Source of the DNA: an uncultured Phycisphaerales bacterium
Lineage (GTDB): Bacteria > Planctomycetota > Phycisphaerae > UBA1845 > CAIVHJ01
Direction: 5' to 3'
Assembly (NCBI GenBank): GCA_903905665.1
Contig: CAIVHJ010000203.1
Span: 1-19,512, forward strand
Length of the DNA: 19,512 nt
Every line of letters starts with the position of its first letter. Position 1 is the first letter of the stretch. The notes under the pieces were generated by a model. It saw only the letters and a list, made by a program, of their open reading frames with translations, was not told the DNA's origin and did not search any database. The translations under genes were made by a program, and so were the position numbers. This document shows, piece by piece, positions 1-7,567 of this stretch.

Positions 1-1
1 A

Positions 2-181
2 GGATATGTCTATCGAGAGCGGATGTCTATAGAACGATTTTTCGGACAGCAGTCCTCTTTTGGTGGAGGGCTCAATGGCTTACCGGCATGGGTCAGAACG
101 CTGTCACGAGTCCGACGCTGGGTAGGGGCAAAATTGGTCCCCTATCACGTCCGACTACAATTGCGAAAGGCTGTGAGTTAA
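2..181 (+). CDS. Possible C-terminal fragment of a transposase-like protein (partial at left edge)
   Basis: An open frame enters from the left edge and stops with TAA at 179-181. It encodes about 59 residues. The visible part contains YRERMSIERFFGQQ and ends in a basic stretch, RRWVGAKLVPYHVRLQLRK. This layout (a Tyr/Arg-rich segment, then I-E-R-F-F-G, then a basic tail with Y-H-x-R-L) resembles the C-terminus of DDE transposases of the IS4/IS5 type, where the Glu would be the third catalytic acid. That assignment is from memory of the family pattern only. A second plus-strand frame is also open from base 1 to the stop at 187-189, so the coding frame is not certain. No terminal inverted repeat is recognisable downstream. 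Confidence 0.35.
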   Translation, partial: GYVYRERMSIERFFGQQSSFGGGLNGLPAWVRTLSRVRRWVGAKLVPYHVRLQLRKAVS

Positions 182-286
182 ATCAATGACGAGAAATCTT
201 GTCCCTGAGAGGGAGGGGGATAATAGAAATAGACGCTAAGGGCAATTTTCGGGTTTGACGCAATAAGCGACGGGGGCAAACGTTTA

Positions 287-883
287 ATGAATCAGCAGAT
301 GGTGACTTCATCGGAGTTAGCGGCGTGGATCGCGGGCGCGCAGGCGGGTGATGCGGAGTGCTTTGACCGACTCATCGATGCCTACGCGGATCGTCTGTAC
401 GGCTACTTCATCCGCCTGACCGGATCCGAAAGCGAATCGGAAGACCTTCTGCAGGAATTTTTTATCAAACTGGTTCGGGGGATTCGGGATTATCGACACC
501 GAGATCGCTTCGATGCTTTTGTGTTTTGTGTGGCGGCGAATCTTTTTCGGGACTGGATTCGGCGTCGTCAACGATCAAAGGAAGTCACAGGCATCGAAGG
601 GGATGAGTCCGAACCGGCAGATGAAAGTCGCTGGGCAGATGTTCTGGAGGGTCGAGAAGATGCGCCGTCGGGGCCGCTGGAGCAAAAGGAACGTTGCGAT
701 GTGTTGAGAACCGCACTGGCGCGACTTCCACTGGCGGAGCGCGAGGTGATTGTCATGCGGCATTTTTCGGAACTGTCATTTGATGAAGTGGCCCGAATCA
801 TGGGAACTCCGCTGGGAACCGCCTTGGCGCGGTCGCATCGAGGTCTGGCGAAATTGCGTGAATGGATCGAGGGACCGGAATGA
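287..883 (+). CDS. ECF-type RNA polymerase sigma factor (sigma-70 family)
   Basis: This is a 198-residue extracytoplasmic-function sigma factor that would direct RNA polymerase to a small stress- or envelope-responsive regulon. Region 2 spans about residues 25-95: FDRLIDAYADRLYGYFIRLT, then the SEDLLQEFF helix, then a -10 recognition segment ending in FRDWIRRRQR. Region 4 spans about 137-192, with LPLAEREVIVMRHF followed by LSFDEVARIMGTPLGT, the -35-binding helix-turn-helix. A poorly conserved acidic linker (100-132) separates them. There is no region 1 or 3, as expected for ECF factors. The ATG at 287 is the first start; an in-frame ATG at 299 is possible, and no strong Shine-Dalgarno is seen for either. 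The stop overlaps the next start in an ATGA (880-883), so the two genes are translationally coupled. The family call is secure; the regulon is unknown. Confidence 0.93.
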   Translation: MNQQMVTSSELAAWIAGAQAGDAECFDRLIDAYADRLYGYFIRLTGSESESEDLLQEFFIKLVRGIRDYRHRDRFDAFVFCVAANLFRDWIRRRQRSKEVTGIEGDESEPADESRWADVLEGREDAPSGPLEQKERCDVLRTALARLPLAEREVIVMRHFSELSFDEVARIMGTPLGTALARSHRGLAKLREWIEGPE

Positions 884-1461
884 CGTCTTCGAATGAACCA
901 TCTCGTTCGTTGCCGGAGCTGGAAGGTTGGTTTGGTCGGCTTGATCATCCCAAACCATCGGTCGAACTTGTCGATCGAATCAGGCAAAACGTTCGGGCGG
1001 AAATTCTGCAGGCGCCGCCGATCGGCGATAGTGAATCCCAAAGCGCCGGAATTTCGGACGCCTTGCGGAACCGATTGAAATCGAGGGTTCGACAGGAATT
1101 GGCTGAGCATCGGATCGATCGGGATCGGCGCGGGAGTTTTCGCATTGTTCGTTTGTATCCATGGCTCTTGGCTGCGGCGGCGTGTCTGGTGCTGATGTGG
1201 GAAGCGTCGCTGCGAACGCCGAAGTCCACGATCGTAGCCGTAAATGAAAGCAGTGAATCGTTTCCGACGTTGGCGGCACTTTCTCCCGAACTGACAGATA
1301 TCGAAGCCGAACTCGATCTGCTGGAAGCGCGATCCCTTTTGCGCGATTCTCTGAGGTACGGTACCGATCAGGAATTTGAACGTCTGCCCGATGAGATCAA
1401 GCAATTGTCTCCGTTGTATTTTGAAAATTTCAGTGAAGAATCCGTTATTCAAGGAGTATGA
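880..1461 (+). CDS. Single-pass membrane protein, probable anti-sigma factor
   Basis: A 193-residue protein. I place the start at the ATG at 880 because it overlaps the sigma factor stop as ATGA; an in-frame ATG at 862 is the alternative. The N-terminal 90 residues are soluble, charged and helical. One hydrophobic segment (about 92-107, LYPWLLAAAACLVLMW) forms a transmembrane helix. The remaining ~85 residues are acidic and would face the periplasm, with a helical run DIEAELDLLEARSLLRDSL. Topology and coupling to an ECF sigma gene fit an anti-sigma factor, with a cytoplasmic N-terminus binding sigma and a periplasmic C-terminus sensing. There is no HxxxCxxC zinc anti-sigma motif, and the single Cys lies in the membrane segment. 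The function is therefore inferred from position and topology, not from a recognised domain. Confidence 0.7.
   Translation: MTSSNEPSRSLPELEGWFGRLDHPKPSVELVDRIRQNVRAEILQAPPIGDSESQSAGISDALRNRLKSRVRQELAEHRIDRDRRGSFRIVRLYPWLLAAAACLVLMWEASLRTPKSTIVAVNESSESFPTLAALSPELTDIEAELDLLEARSLLRDSLRYGTDQEFERLPDEIKQLSPLYFENFSEESVIQGV
1451..1456 (+). promoter_or_regulatory. Ribosome binding site AAGGAG
   Basis: A consensus Shine-Dalgarno AAGGAG lies 8 bases before the ATG at 1465, inside the last codons of the upstream membrane-protein gene. It fixes the start of the secreted coiled-coil protein and supports co-translation of the three-gene unit. Confidence 0.75.
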
Positions 1462-1464
1462 AAA

Positions 1465-2364
1465 ATGAAGCGAAGGACATGGTTATGTAGTGGTATGGTT
1501 GTCGGCGTAATCGGAATGAGCATCTGGGCGGCGCAGGTGTCGGCTCAACCGGCGCCACCTCCTGCGGGTGCGAAAGATCAACCGACGCCACCCCCGGCGC
1601 CTCCACCTCCGGCCGAGCGGCAGCGAAGTCCCGAGGAAATTGATCGAGAAATCGAACGCTTGCAGGCGCAGGACCCCGACAGTCCACGGCTCAAACGGTT
1701 GATGCAATTGCGCAAGCGGATGGAGACGGATCAGCCCGGCGGTCGCGGGCGTCATGGCCAGGGCGGGCCCGAAGGGATGGAATCGGGAGAAGGAAATTTT
1801 GAAGGCCCGGGTTTGATGCAATTCACTCCTGAGGAAATCCGCGAGTATCTCGACAAGCATCCCAAACTTCAGGAAATGTTTGATGCCGGTAAGAACGGAC
1901 CCGCAGGTCCGGACCACGCCCGTGGATTTTTGCACGCCCGATTCGGGAAGCAACTGTCCGAGTGCATCAGGGCGGAGAAGGACGGCAATACCGAACTCGA
2001 AGGAGCTTTGACCGACGCCTTGCTGACGCAGGGTGAAATCTTCAAGAAGGTTCGGGCGTACCGTGATTTGCCCGCCGATTCTCCGGAACAGGGCAAGATC
2101 AAGGACGAGATTGTACCCCTCGTTCGTCAACACATCGAGCAGGAGTTCAAAGCTGAGGATCTGAAATTGCAGGCGCTGCAAAAACGCCTCGACAAACAGC
2201 GCGAGAAACTTCAGAAAGATCGCACCGACGTGGAATCGCTCGTTCAGAAGCGATTGGATCGACTGTTGAAAGCAAAGGAAGCCGGCGAAAAAACACCGCC
2301 CGCGGGAGCGGCTCCGAGCGAACCCCAAAATCCTCCGACACCTCCCGCCCCAAAGAAACCATAG
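1465..2364 (+). CDS. Secreted proline-rich coiled-coil protein of the sigma-factor operon
   Basis: A 299-residue hypothetical protein, three bases downstream of the preceding stop and behind an excellent ribosome binding site. It has a classical signal peptide (MKRRTW, hydrophobic core to about 22) with probable cleavage after VSA at residue 27, so it is exported. The mature chain starts with a Pro/Ala-rich stretch (28-50). Charged helices follow (56-88), then a Gly-rich turn (91-115), a helical region 120-220, a long coiled coil (about 225-272, with KLQALQKRLDKQREKLQK) and a second Pro-rich tail (277-299). No catalytic motif is visible. Co-location with sigma and probable anti-sigma genes suggests a periplasmic partner or sensor for that pair, comparable in arrangement with CnrX- or CpxP/Spy-type accessory proteins. 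I cannot show homology. It could simply be a target gene of the sigma factor. Confidence 0.75.
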   Translation: MKRRTWLCSGMVVGVIGMSIWAAQVSAQPAPPPAGAKDQPTPPPAPPPPAERQRSPEEIDREIERLQAQDPDSPRLKRLMQLRKRMETDQPGGRGRHGQGGPEGMESGEGNFEGPGLMQFTPEEIREYLDKHPKLQEMFDAGKNGPAGPDHARGFLHARFGKQLSECIRAEKDGNTELEGALTDALLTQGEIFKKVRAYRDLPADSPEQGKIKDEIVPLVRQHIEQEFKAEDLKLQALQKRLDKQREKLQKDRTDVESLVQKRLDRLLKAKEAGEKTPPAGAAPSEPQNPPTPPAPKKP

Positions 2365-2422
2365 GAGGACGATTGAGCGAATTGCTCCCGTGTTAGCCTC
2401 GTAACCCGTTGTGTGGTATTCT

Positions 2423-2465
2423 GCCGTCCACCGGACCATAACGAACCGGTGGACGGCTTTTTTTT
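2423..2465 (+). terminator. Strong rho-independent terminator after the sigma-factor operon
   Basis: A perfect 12-bp stem (GCCGTCCACCGG at 2423-2434 with CCGGTGGACGGC at 2446-2457) encloses an 11-base loop. It is followed at once by eight T residues (2458-2465). It lies 58 bases after the stop of the secreted coiled-coil gene and ends 17 bases before the deoC start. Confidence 0.92.
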
Positions 2466-2482
2466 GTTAAGAAGACACCATC

Positions 2483-3163
2483 ATGACGCCGTTGGAATTG
2501 GCGCGAATGATCGACCATACGTTGTTGAAACCGGAGGCGACTTCGCAGCAGATCGACCGCTTGTGCGACGAAGCCATCCAACACCAATTCTATTCCGTGT
2601 GCGCCAATCCGGTCTTTGTGCCGCAAATCAACCGCCGATTACAAGGCTCCGAAACCGTGGCGTGCTGCGTGACGGGTTTCCCGCTGGGCGCCCACTCCAC
2701 GATCATCAAAGTGGATGAGACCCGGCGGGCGATTGACGACGGCGCCACCGAGATCGACATGGTAGTTCATCTTGGAAGCGTGCTGAGCGGGGAATTTTCG
2801 CGCGTTCGGGATGATATCGCCGCCGTGGCGCAGGTCGTTCATTCCACCTCCAATCGACACGTGCTGAAAGTGATTTTGGAGACGGCGGTATTGTCCGAAT
2901 TGCAGACGATCGAAGCGTGCCGTTGCTGCCGCGAGGCCCAAGCGGATTTCGTCAAAACTTCGACCGGCTTTCATCCCCGCGGAGGAGCTACTCCGGCGAC
3001 GGTTCGCCTGCTCAAACAGCACTGCGGCCCGATGAAAATCAAATCCGCAGGGGGGATTCGGGACTGGGCGACGGCGAGAGCAATGATCGAAGCCGGGGCG
3101 GATCGTATCGGGTGCTCCGCCAGCGTCAGCATTATGAAGGAACTGTCGTCGTTGCCTCATTAA
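2483..3163 (+). CDS. deoC: Deoxyribose-phosphate aldolase
   Basis: DERA (EC 4.1.2.4), a 226-residue cytosolic TIM-barrel aldolase of the DeoC family. It cleaves 2-deoxy-D-ribose 5-phosphate to glyceraldehyde 3-phosphate and acetaldehyde in deoxynucleoside catabolism. The family motifs are all present: IDHTLLKPEAT at the N-terminus (10-20), EIDMVV with the catalytic Asp92, VKTSTGF with the Schiff-base Lys157/158 region (158-163), and KIKSAGGIR with the second essential Lys187. The usual KASGGIR is KSAGGIR here, a transposition of two small residues that keeps the lysine. Length is typical of the short bacterial form. The ATG at 2483 is the only sensible start because the IDHT motif begins ten residues later; upstream AAGAAG is a weak ribosome binding site. 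No other deo genes (deoA, deoB, deoD) are adjacent. Confidence 0.95.
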   Translation: MTPLELARMIDHTLLKPEATSQQIDRLCDEAIQHQFYSVCANPVFVPQINRRLQGSETVACCVTGFPLGAHSTIIKVDETRRAIDDGATEIDMVVHLGSVLSGEFSRVRDDIAAVAQVVHSTSNRHVLKVILETAVLSELQTIEACRCCREAQADFVKTSTGFHPRGGATPATVRLLKQHCGPMKIKSAGGIRDWATARAMIEAGADRIGCSASVSIMKELSSLPH

Positions 3164-3178
3164 GCACGACCAAGCGGT

Positions 3179-3208
3179 TTGACGTTTGGTGGTTGATCCG
3201 GTTAAACT
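3179..3208 (+). promoter_or_regulatory. Candidate sigma-70 promoter for the zinc-ribbon protein
   Basis: TTGACG (3179-3184) and TAAACT (3203-3208) are separated by 18 bases. They would give a leader of about 55 bases before the ATG at 3271, which has AAAGGA at 3258-3263 with 7-base spacing. The -35 is good and the -10 only moderate. Confidence 0.35.
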
Positions 3209-3270
3209 AAACTCGAGGATGTTCATATCTTAAGGTTCCATTCAACGGGAACTGATCAAAGGATCGAATC

Positions 3271-3894
3271 ATGGCGGATACCGAAGTCAAATCGTGTGAA
3301 GAATGCGGCGCGAACATTTATCCGGAACACGTCCGAACGCATAAAGCCGGCGTATGGGGCGGAAAATTATTGTGCGCCATGTGTTACCGGGGCCATCAGC
3401 AAAGCCAGGTCACCATCGACCCGAACGAATTTGCTAATCCGTCCGCCGTCGCGGCGTCCCGACCGATGGAGGAGCATCGGGGAGCTCCGCCGGCGTTACT
3501 CGCTCAACCGGCCCCCACGGGCCCGACCGGAATCGCTCAGGCGGCCCCACCTCCGGTGGAGGCGGCGCCAATTCTGATGGACCAGCCGATCGCGGAAGAT
3601 GCTCCCGCAAAATCCGCGCACAAAATCACCACGTTTGCATCAGGGGGACTGGGCGCCGGAATGACCGAGCACCATGCCTACAAACGGCATCTCAACCGCG
3701 ACAACAAAGGCTCGCTGCGCTGCCGGATATTTCACGCCAAACTGACCGACGCCGCGCTCAAATTCATGGAAGACCAAATCAACGACTGGGTGGATCAAAA
3801 TCCCGAGATCGAGATCAAATCTTCCACGACGCAGGTCGGCATCGTCGAAGGCAAAACCTCCGAACCCCACCTCATCATCACGGTGTTCTACTAA
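3271..3894 (+). CDS. Zinc-ribbon protein with a conserved C-terminal small domain
   Basis: A 207-residue cytosolic protein of unknown function. An N-terminal treble-clef/ribbon-like module has two Cys pairs, Cys9-x2-Cys12 and Cys35-x2-Cys38, spaced as in four-Cys zinc sites. A disordered Ala/Pro-rich linker (about 57-115) follows. The C-terminal 75 residues form a compact domain, starting HAYKRHLNRDNKGSLRCRIF and containing a helix (LTDAALKFMEDQINDWVDQN) between beta-strand-like segments, ending LIITVFY. That order (strand, amphipathic helix with D-x-I-N-x-W, strands ending in hydrophobic-x-Y) recalls the small Cse60-like sporulation fold, but this is recollection only. The start is secured by AAAGGA 7 bases upstream. 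A single-gene transcript is likely, with a candidate promoter at 3179-3208 and a hairpin after the stop. Confidence 0.75.
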   Translation: MADTEVKSCEECGANIYPEHVRTHKAGVWGGKLLCAMCYRGHQQSQVTIDPNEFANPSAVAASRPMEEHRGAPPALLAQPAPTGPTGIAQAAPPPVEAAPILMDQPIAEDAPAKSAHKITTFASGGLGAGMTEHHAYKRHLNRDNKGSLRCRIFHAKLTDAALKFMEDQINDWVDQNPEIEIKSSTTQVGIVEGKTSEPHLIITVFY

Positions 3895-3945
3895 CCGGCA
3901 CTTCTCGTTTTGGAAAAGCAAGGTCTTCCTTCGTTGCCGGATTTT
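3895..3945 (+). terminator. Candidate terminator after the zinc-ribbon gene
   Basis: CCGGCA (3895-3900), directly after the stop codon, pairs with TGCCGG (3935-3940). The latter is followed by ATTTT. A small inner hairpin (AAGG 3920-3923, CCTT 3928-3931) sits in the 34-base loop. The T-tract is short, so efficiency would be modest. Confidence 0.4.
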
Positions 3946-4330
3946 CACCCCCCAAGGGAATGCGACAAGCGTGTTGATAATCTACCTCAAAAGAATGAGT
4001 TAGAGAAAATTGGAGTGGGTGTTTTTCTTCTGCGGTCTCGGATTAATATTATCCGATAACCTTTATTGGCGTGTCATACGCGATGCGTCAGTACTGCGCT
4101 TCATCCCGAATCCCGGCGGAGAGTCCAAGTGCGGTACGCCACCGGAATTCAACAGCATGATTTAGCCTGAAATAGAGGAACGATCCATTCGGGAAACGAG
4201 AGTCGTCGATCTGAAGATTCCTGTTCCCGATCCGCGGTTTACTGGTATTACGAATCGCATCCGGGTTGGTGCAAGACCGGATGAGAATAAAAGAACACAA
4301 AATCATTTCTTGAGACAAGGAGACATGAAC
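3946..4330. other. Gene-free leader region upstream of the beta-helix gene
   Basis: About 385 bases without a credible gene; the short minus-strand open frame at 4088-4318 has no recognisable features. It holds two inverted repeats. TCGGAT/ATCCGA (4038-4043 and 4051-4056) flanks an AT-rich core. CATCCGG/CCGGATG (4258-4264 and 4277-4283) has a 12-base loop and would lie in the mRNA leader about 35 bases before the Shine-Dalgarno. No convincing -35/-10 pair was found. Confidence 0.5.
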
Positions 4331-7288
4331 ATGAAGGCGAAGAGCGCGTTATTGCTGGTTGTCGGCTTGCTGGTGGTTCCGACCTGGAGTTTGGCGAACG
4401 TGCCGGACCCTGCAAGCGAACAAACTGTCGGGGCGACGTTGGATTTCGTGGTGGATGGACAGACAGTAGCGGAATCCCCTGTAATTGCGGTGCAGGATGT
4501 GGGAGAGACGATGGCGAACGTCATCCATGTGCCCGGTGACTATGCCACGATTCAGGCGGGTCTGGATGCTGCAATAGCTGGTGATACCGTGCTGGTCGCT
4601 CGGGGAACCTATACCGGTTTTGGAAACAAGAATCTGCAATTTCACGGCAGGGCGATCGAACTGCGATGCGAAGAGGCGGGTGAATGCATTATCGATTGTG
4701 AGCAATCCGGACGAGGATTCTATTTTCACTACGGCGAGGCGAATGCTTCCATCGTGGATGGTTTTAAGATTACCGAAGGAAGAAATCCGGGAGGAGCCGG
4801 CGGTGGTGGGATTTTCTGCGACAACAACAGCAATCCGACCATCAACAGATGTACCATCACCCAGTGCGCCACCAGCAATGCTGAGGGCGGTGGAATATAC
4901 TGCGAATCGAGCAGTCCGGTCATCACCCATTGCATCATCTCGCAGAATTCAGCTAACTCCGGCGGCAATGGCGGTGGTATATTCTGTTTCGACAGTAGCC
5001 CGACCATCTCACAATGTGTTATCTCTGGAAACTCCTCTTCCAACGATGGCGGTGGAATATACTGTCACACCTACAGCAATCCTGTCATCTCCAGGTGTAC
5101 GATCTCTGGAAATACTGCTTCGGGCAGCTACGGAGACGGATTCGGAGGTGGAGTATTCTGCTACTTTGACAGCAACCCTGCCATTTCCCGATGTACCATC
5201 TCTGGAAACTTCGCTACTTATGGCGGGGGAATATCTTGCTACGATAACAGCAACCCCGCCATCTCCCAATGCTCGATTGCAGAAAACTCGACTACTAATC
5301 AGGGAGGAGGAGTCTATTGCGAATTCAACAGCTACCCCACGATCACCCTATGTACGATCATGGAGAATTCCACTGTTTACGGTGGCGGTGGATTCTATTG
5401 CCGTAGCGGCGGCTCATACATCCACAGCTGTATTTTCTGGAATAATCAATCATTAAACTTCCCCAACTATGCGCAGATCGGACCGGGAGGATCATCATCA
5501 TATGTTACCGTCTTGTACTGTGATGTGCAGGGAGGGTGGAGCTATGGATACGGCATTATTGATGCCGATCCATTGTTTGTCGATGCGAGCAATCATGATT
5601 ATCACCTCACGTCGGGTTCACCCTGTAGAGATGCCGGGGATCCATACTATCTTCCAGCCCCCGGAGAAACCGATATCGACGGACAGCCGCGCATCATGAA
5701 TGGTCGTGTAGATATGGGATTGGATGAATATCCGTACGAAGACTGCAACCACAACGGGATATCCGACCATCAGGACATCCTTGATGGAACCAGCCTTGAT
5801 TGCAATGGGAACGACACACCGGACGAATGCGAACTTGATTGCAACGAAAACGATATTGCCGATTCCTGCGACATTGCCGCCGGGACCAGTCAGGATTCCG
5901 ACCAGAACGGAATTCCGGACGAGTGCAATCATGAGATTCGTGTTCCGGCGGATTATTCCACGATTCAGGCGGCTCTTGACGCTTCTTCCGAAGATGGCTT
6001 CACGACGATTCGTGTGGCTCCGGGAACCTACACCGGCGCGGGCAACAAGAATCTGGATTTTCGCGGTAAAACCATTGCGCTGCAGTGTGAGGGCACAGGA
6101 ACGTGCATCATTGATTGTCTGTACAGCGGACGCGGTTTTGATTTTCACACCCGCGAAACGCGTTACTGCGTCGTGGACGGTTTCACGATCAAAAAGGGGC
6201 AAAACGATTTCGGCAGCATCTTCTGCAGAAACTACAGCAGCCCGACGATCACCCGCTGTACGATCTCCGGAAATAACGACGGTGGAATCCATTGCATGGA
6301 ATACAGCAGCCCCATGATTGTTCAGTGTACGATCTCTGAAAACTGGAGCTTTTCCGGCGGCGGTGGAATCTATTGCGAATTAGGCAGCTCCCCCACCATC
6401 ACCCAGTGTACGATATCAGGAAATTCTTCCAGTACCGGTGGCGGCGGCATTGTCTGCGATAACAGCAGCCCCACCATCACCCGCTGCAAAATATCAGGAA
6501 ATTTTGCGACGCGCTTTGGAGGCGGCTTGGACTGCTATGACAGCAGTCCAACCATCACCCAGTGTATGATTACGGGAAATACGGTTGCTGATTCATGGAA
6601 TTCGGGCATCGGCGGAGGAATCCATTGCGACAACAGTAATTTAACGATTTCCCAGAGTACGATTTCCGGAAATATCGCGCAAGACAGCCAGGGAGGCGGA
6701 ATCTACAGCGACAACAACAGTAGTACTTTCCTGAAGGGTTGTATTATATGGGGAAATATCGCTTCCTATAATCCTCAGCTTGAGCAAGGCGTATCATCTA
6801 TCGTCACGATATCATACAGTGACGTGCAGGGCGGCATCCCGACGTGGTCCGTCGGAGGCATCGACGGCGGGGGGAATATCAATGCCGATCCGCTGTTTGT
6901 GAATTTTTCCGGTGGTGATTTCCATCTGCTACGGGGTTCGCCCTGTATTGATGCCGGGGATCCATACTATCTTCCGTCACCCGGTGAAACCGACATCGAC
7001 GGTGACCCGCGTGCGATCGACGGCAATGGGGATGGCGTGGCTCGCGTGGACATGGGCGCGGATGAATTCGTCGTTGTGCCTCCCGCGTGCATCGGCGACA
7101 TGAACTGCGACGGCAGGATCACTCTTGCTGACATCGATCTGTTCGTGGCGGCCCTAGGCGGGCAGACGGCGTGGGAACAGAATCATCCGAATTGTCCTTG
7201 GCTCAATGCCGACACCAACAGCGACGGTAACGTGACGTTTGCTGACATTGATCCATTCGTCGCGAGGATCGGCACACAATGCCCGTAA
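4331..7288 (+). CDS. Large secreted protein: two tandem parallel beta-helix halves, Ca-binding-type linker, dockerin-like C-terminus
   Basis: Start set at ATG 4331 because AAGGAG (4317-4322) lies 8 bases upstream; ATG 4325 and TTG 4310 are in-frame alternatives. The product has 985 residues. It begins with a signal peptide (MKAKSALLLVVGLLVVPTWS, cleavage near SLA). Half 1 (about 63-470) and half 2 (about 535-918) both open with a VPxDYxTIQAxLDA segment and GTYTGxGNKNL. Each then carries seven or so beta-helix coils of the form SSPTIxxCTISxN...GGGIxC, and each closes with ADPLFV...GSPCxDAGDPYYLPxPGETDIDG. The linker (470-533) has DCNxNxxPDEC calcium-binding-type repeats. The C-terminus (920-985) has two dockerin-I-like loops, DMNCDGRITLAD and DTNSDGNVTFAD. 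It is probably extracellular or surface-attached. Polysaccharide binding or adhesion is possible, but no lyase catalytic site was identified. It appears monocistronic. Confidence 0.88.
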   Translation: MKAKSALLLVVGLLVVPTWSLANVPDPASEQTVGATLDFVVDGQTVAESPVIAVQDVGETMANVIHVPGDYATIQAGLDAAIAGDTVLVARGTYTGFGNKNLQFHGRAIELRCEEAGECIIDCEQSGRGFYFHYGEANASIVDGFKITEGRNPGGAGGGGIFCDNNSNPTINRCTITQCATSNAEGGGIYCESSSPVITHCIISQNSANSGGNGGGIFCFDSSPTISQCVISGNSSSNDGGGIYCHTYSNPVISRCTISGNTASGSYGDGFGGGVFCYFDSNPAISRCTISGNFATYGGGISCYDNSNPAISQCSIAENSTTNQGGGVYCEFNSYPTITLCTIMENSTVYGGGGFYCRSGGSYIHSCIFWNNQSLNFPNYAQIGPGGSSSYVTVLYCDVQGGWSYGYGIIDADPLFVDASNHDYHLTSGSPCRDAGDPYYLPAPGETDIDGQPRIMNGRVDMGLDEYPYEDCNHNGISDHQDILDGTSLDCNGNDTPDECELDCNENDIADSCDIAAGTSQDSDQNGIPDECNHEIRVPADYSTIQAALDASSEDGFTTIRVAPGTYTGAGNKNLDFRGKTIALQCEGTGTCIIDCLYSGRGFDFHTRETRYCVVDGFTIKKGQNDFGSIFCRNYSSPTITRCTISGNNDGGIHCMEYSSPMIVQCTISENWSFSGGGGIYCELGSSPTITQCTISGNSSSTGGGGIVCDNSSPTITRCKISGNFATRFGGGLDCYDSSPTITQCMITGNTVADSWNSGIGGGIHCDNSNLTISQSTISGNIAQDSQGGGIYSDNNSSTFLKGCIIWGNIASYNPQLEQGVSSIVTISYSDVQGGIPTWSVGGIDGGGNINADPLFVNFSGGDFHLLRGSPCIDAGDPYYLPSPGETDIDGDPRAIDGNGDGVARVDMGADEFVVVPPACIGDMNCDGRITLADIDLFVAALGGQTAWEQNHPNCPWLNADTNSDGNVTFADIDPFVARIGTQCP

Positions 7289-7407
7289 GATCGCTGACTT
7301 GTCCTCTCGCATTCGTGGAGAGTCGATGGCTCAAGGGGCCCCGAAGCCTGAATCCAGACAGAGGATCAAGAAACCAGCAAAGAATTACAGGTTCGAAAAC
7401 CACCAAG

Positions 7408-7451
7408 GGGACAGAAGTCTTCATCTCAAAGACTTCTGCCTCCCTCTTTTT
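7408..7451 (+). terminator. Hairpin terminator between convergent genes
   Basis: CAGAAGTCTT (7412-7421) and AAGACTTCTG (7429-7438) form a perfect 10-bp stem with a 7-base loop. Flanking GGGG and CCTCCC can extend it imperfectly, and CTTTTT follows at 7446-7451. It lies about 120 bases after the beta-helix stop and 117 bases beyond the stop of the minus-strand GT87 gene. It could serve either strand. Confidence 0.5.
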
Positions 7452-7567
7452 CCCCTCTTCACTCACTATATGCCCAACGCCCACTTGCAGGAACAGGTTG
7501 GGAAGGTTTTCTTCCGCTCCATGCCTCCACTGAGCGCAGGGGCAAACGATAACGGACATTATACGGG

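Noticed and set aside
197..226. TTGTCC and TAATAG as a promoter for the sigma-factor operon
   Set aside because: The -10 matches only 3 of 6 positions and the spacer is a purine tract. ECF operons often use their own non-consensus promoter, so I did not annotate it.
1483..2439. Minus-strand open frame of 318 codons
   Set aside because: It is antisense to the secreted coiled-coil gene, which has a signal peptide and a perfect ribosome binding site. It also runs through the terminator.
4088..4318. Minus-strand open frame of 76 codons upstream of the beta-helix gene
   Set aside because: No ribosome binding site or recognisable motif, and it overlaps the leader hairpin and Shine-Dalgarno of the large gene.
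4811..7288. Regular DNA-level repeats in the beta-helix gene, considered as a CRISPR-like array
   Set aside because: The repeats are degenerate, in frame and of variable spacing, and translate into beta-helix coils, so they are protein repeats.
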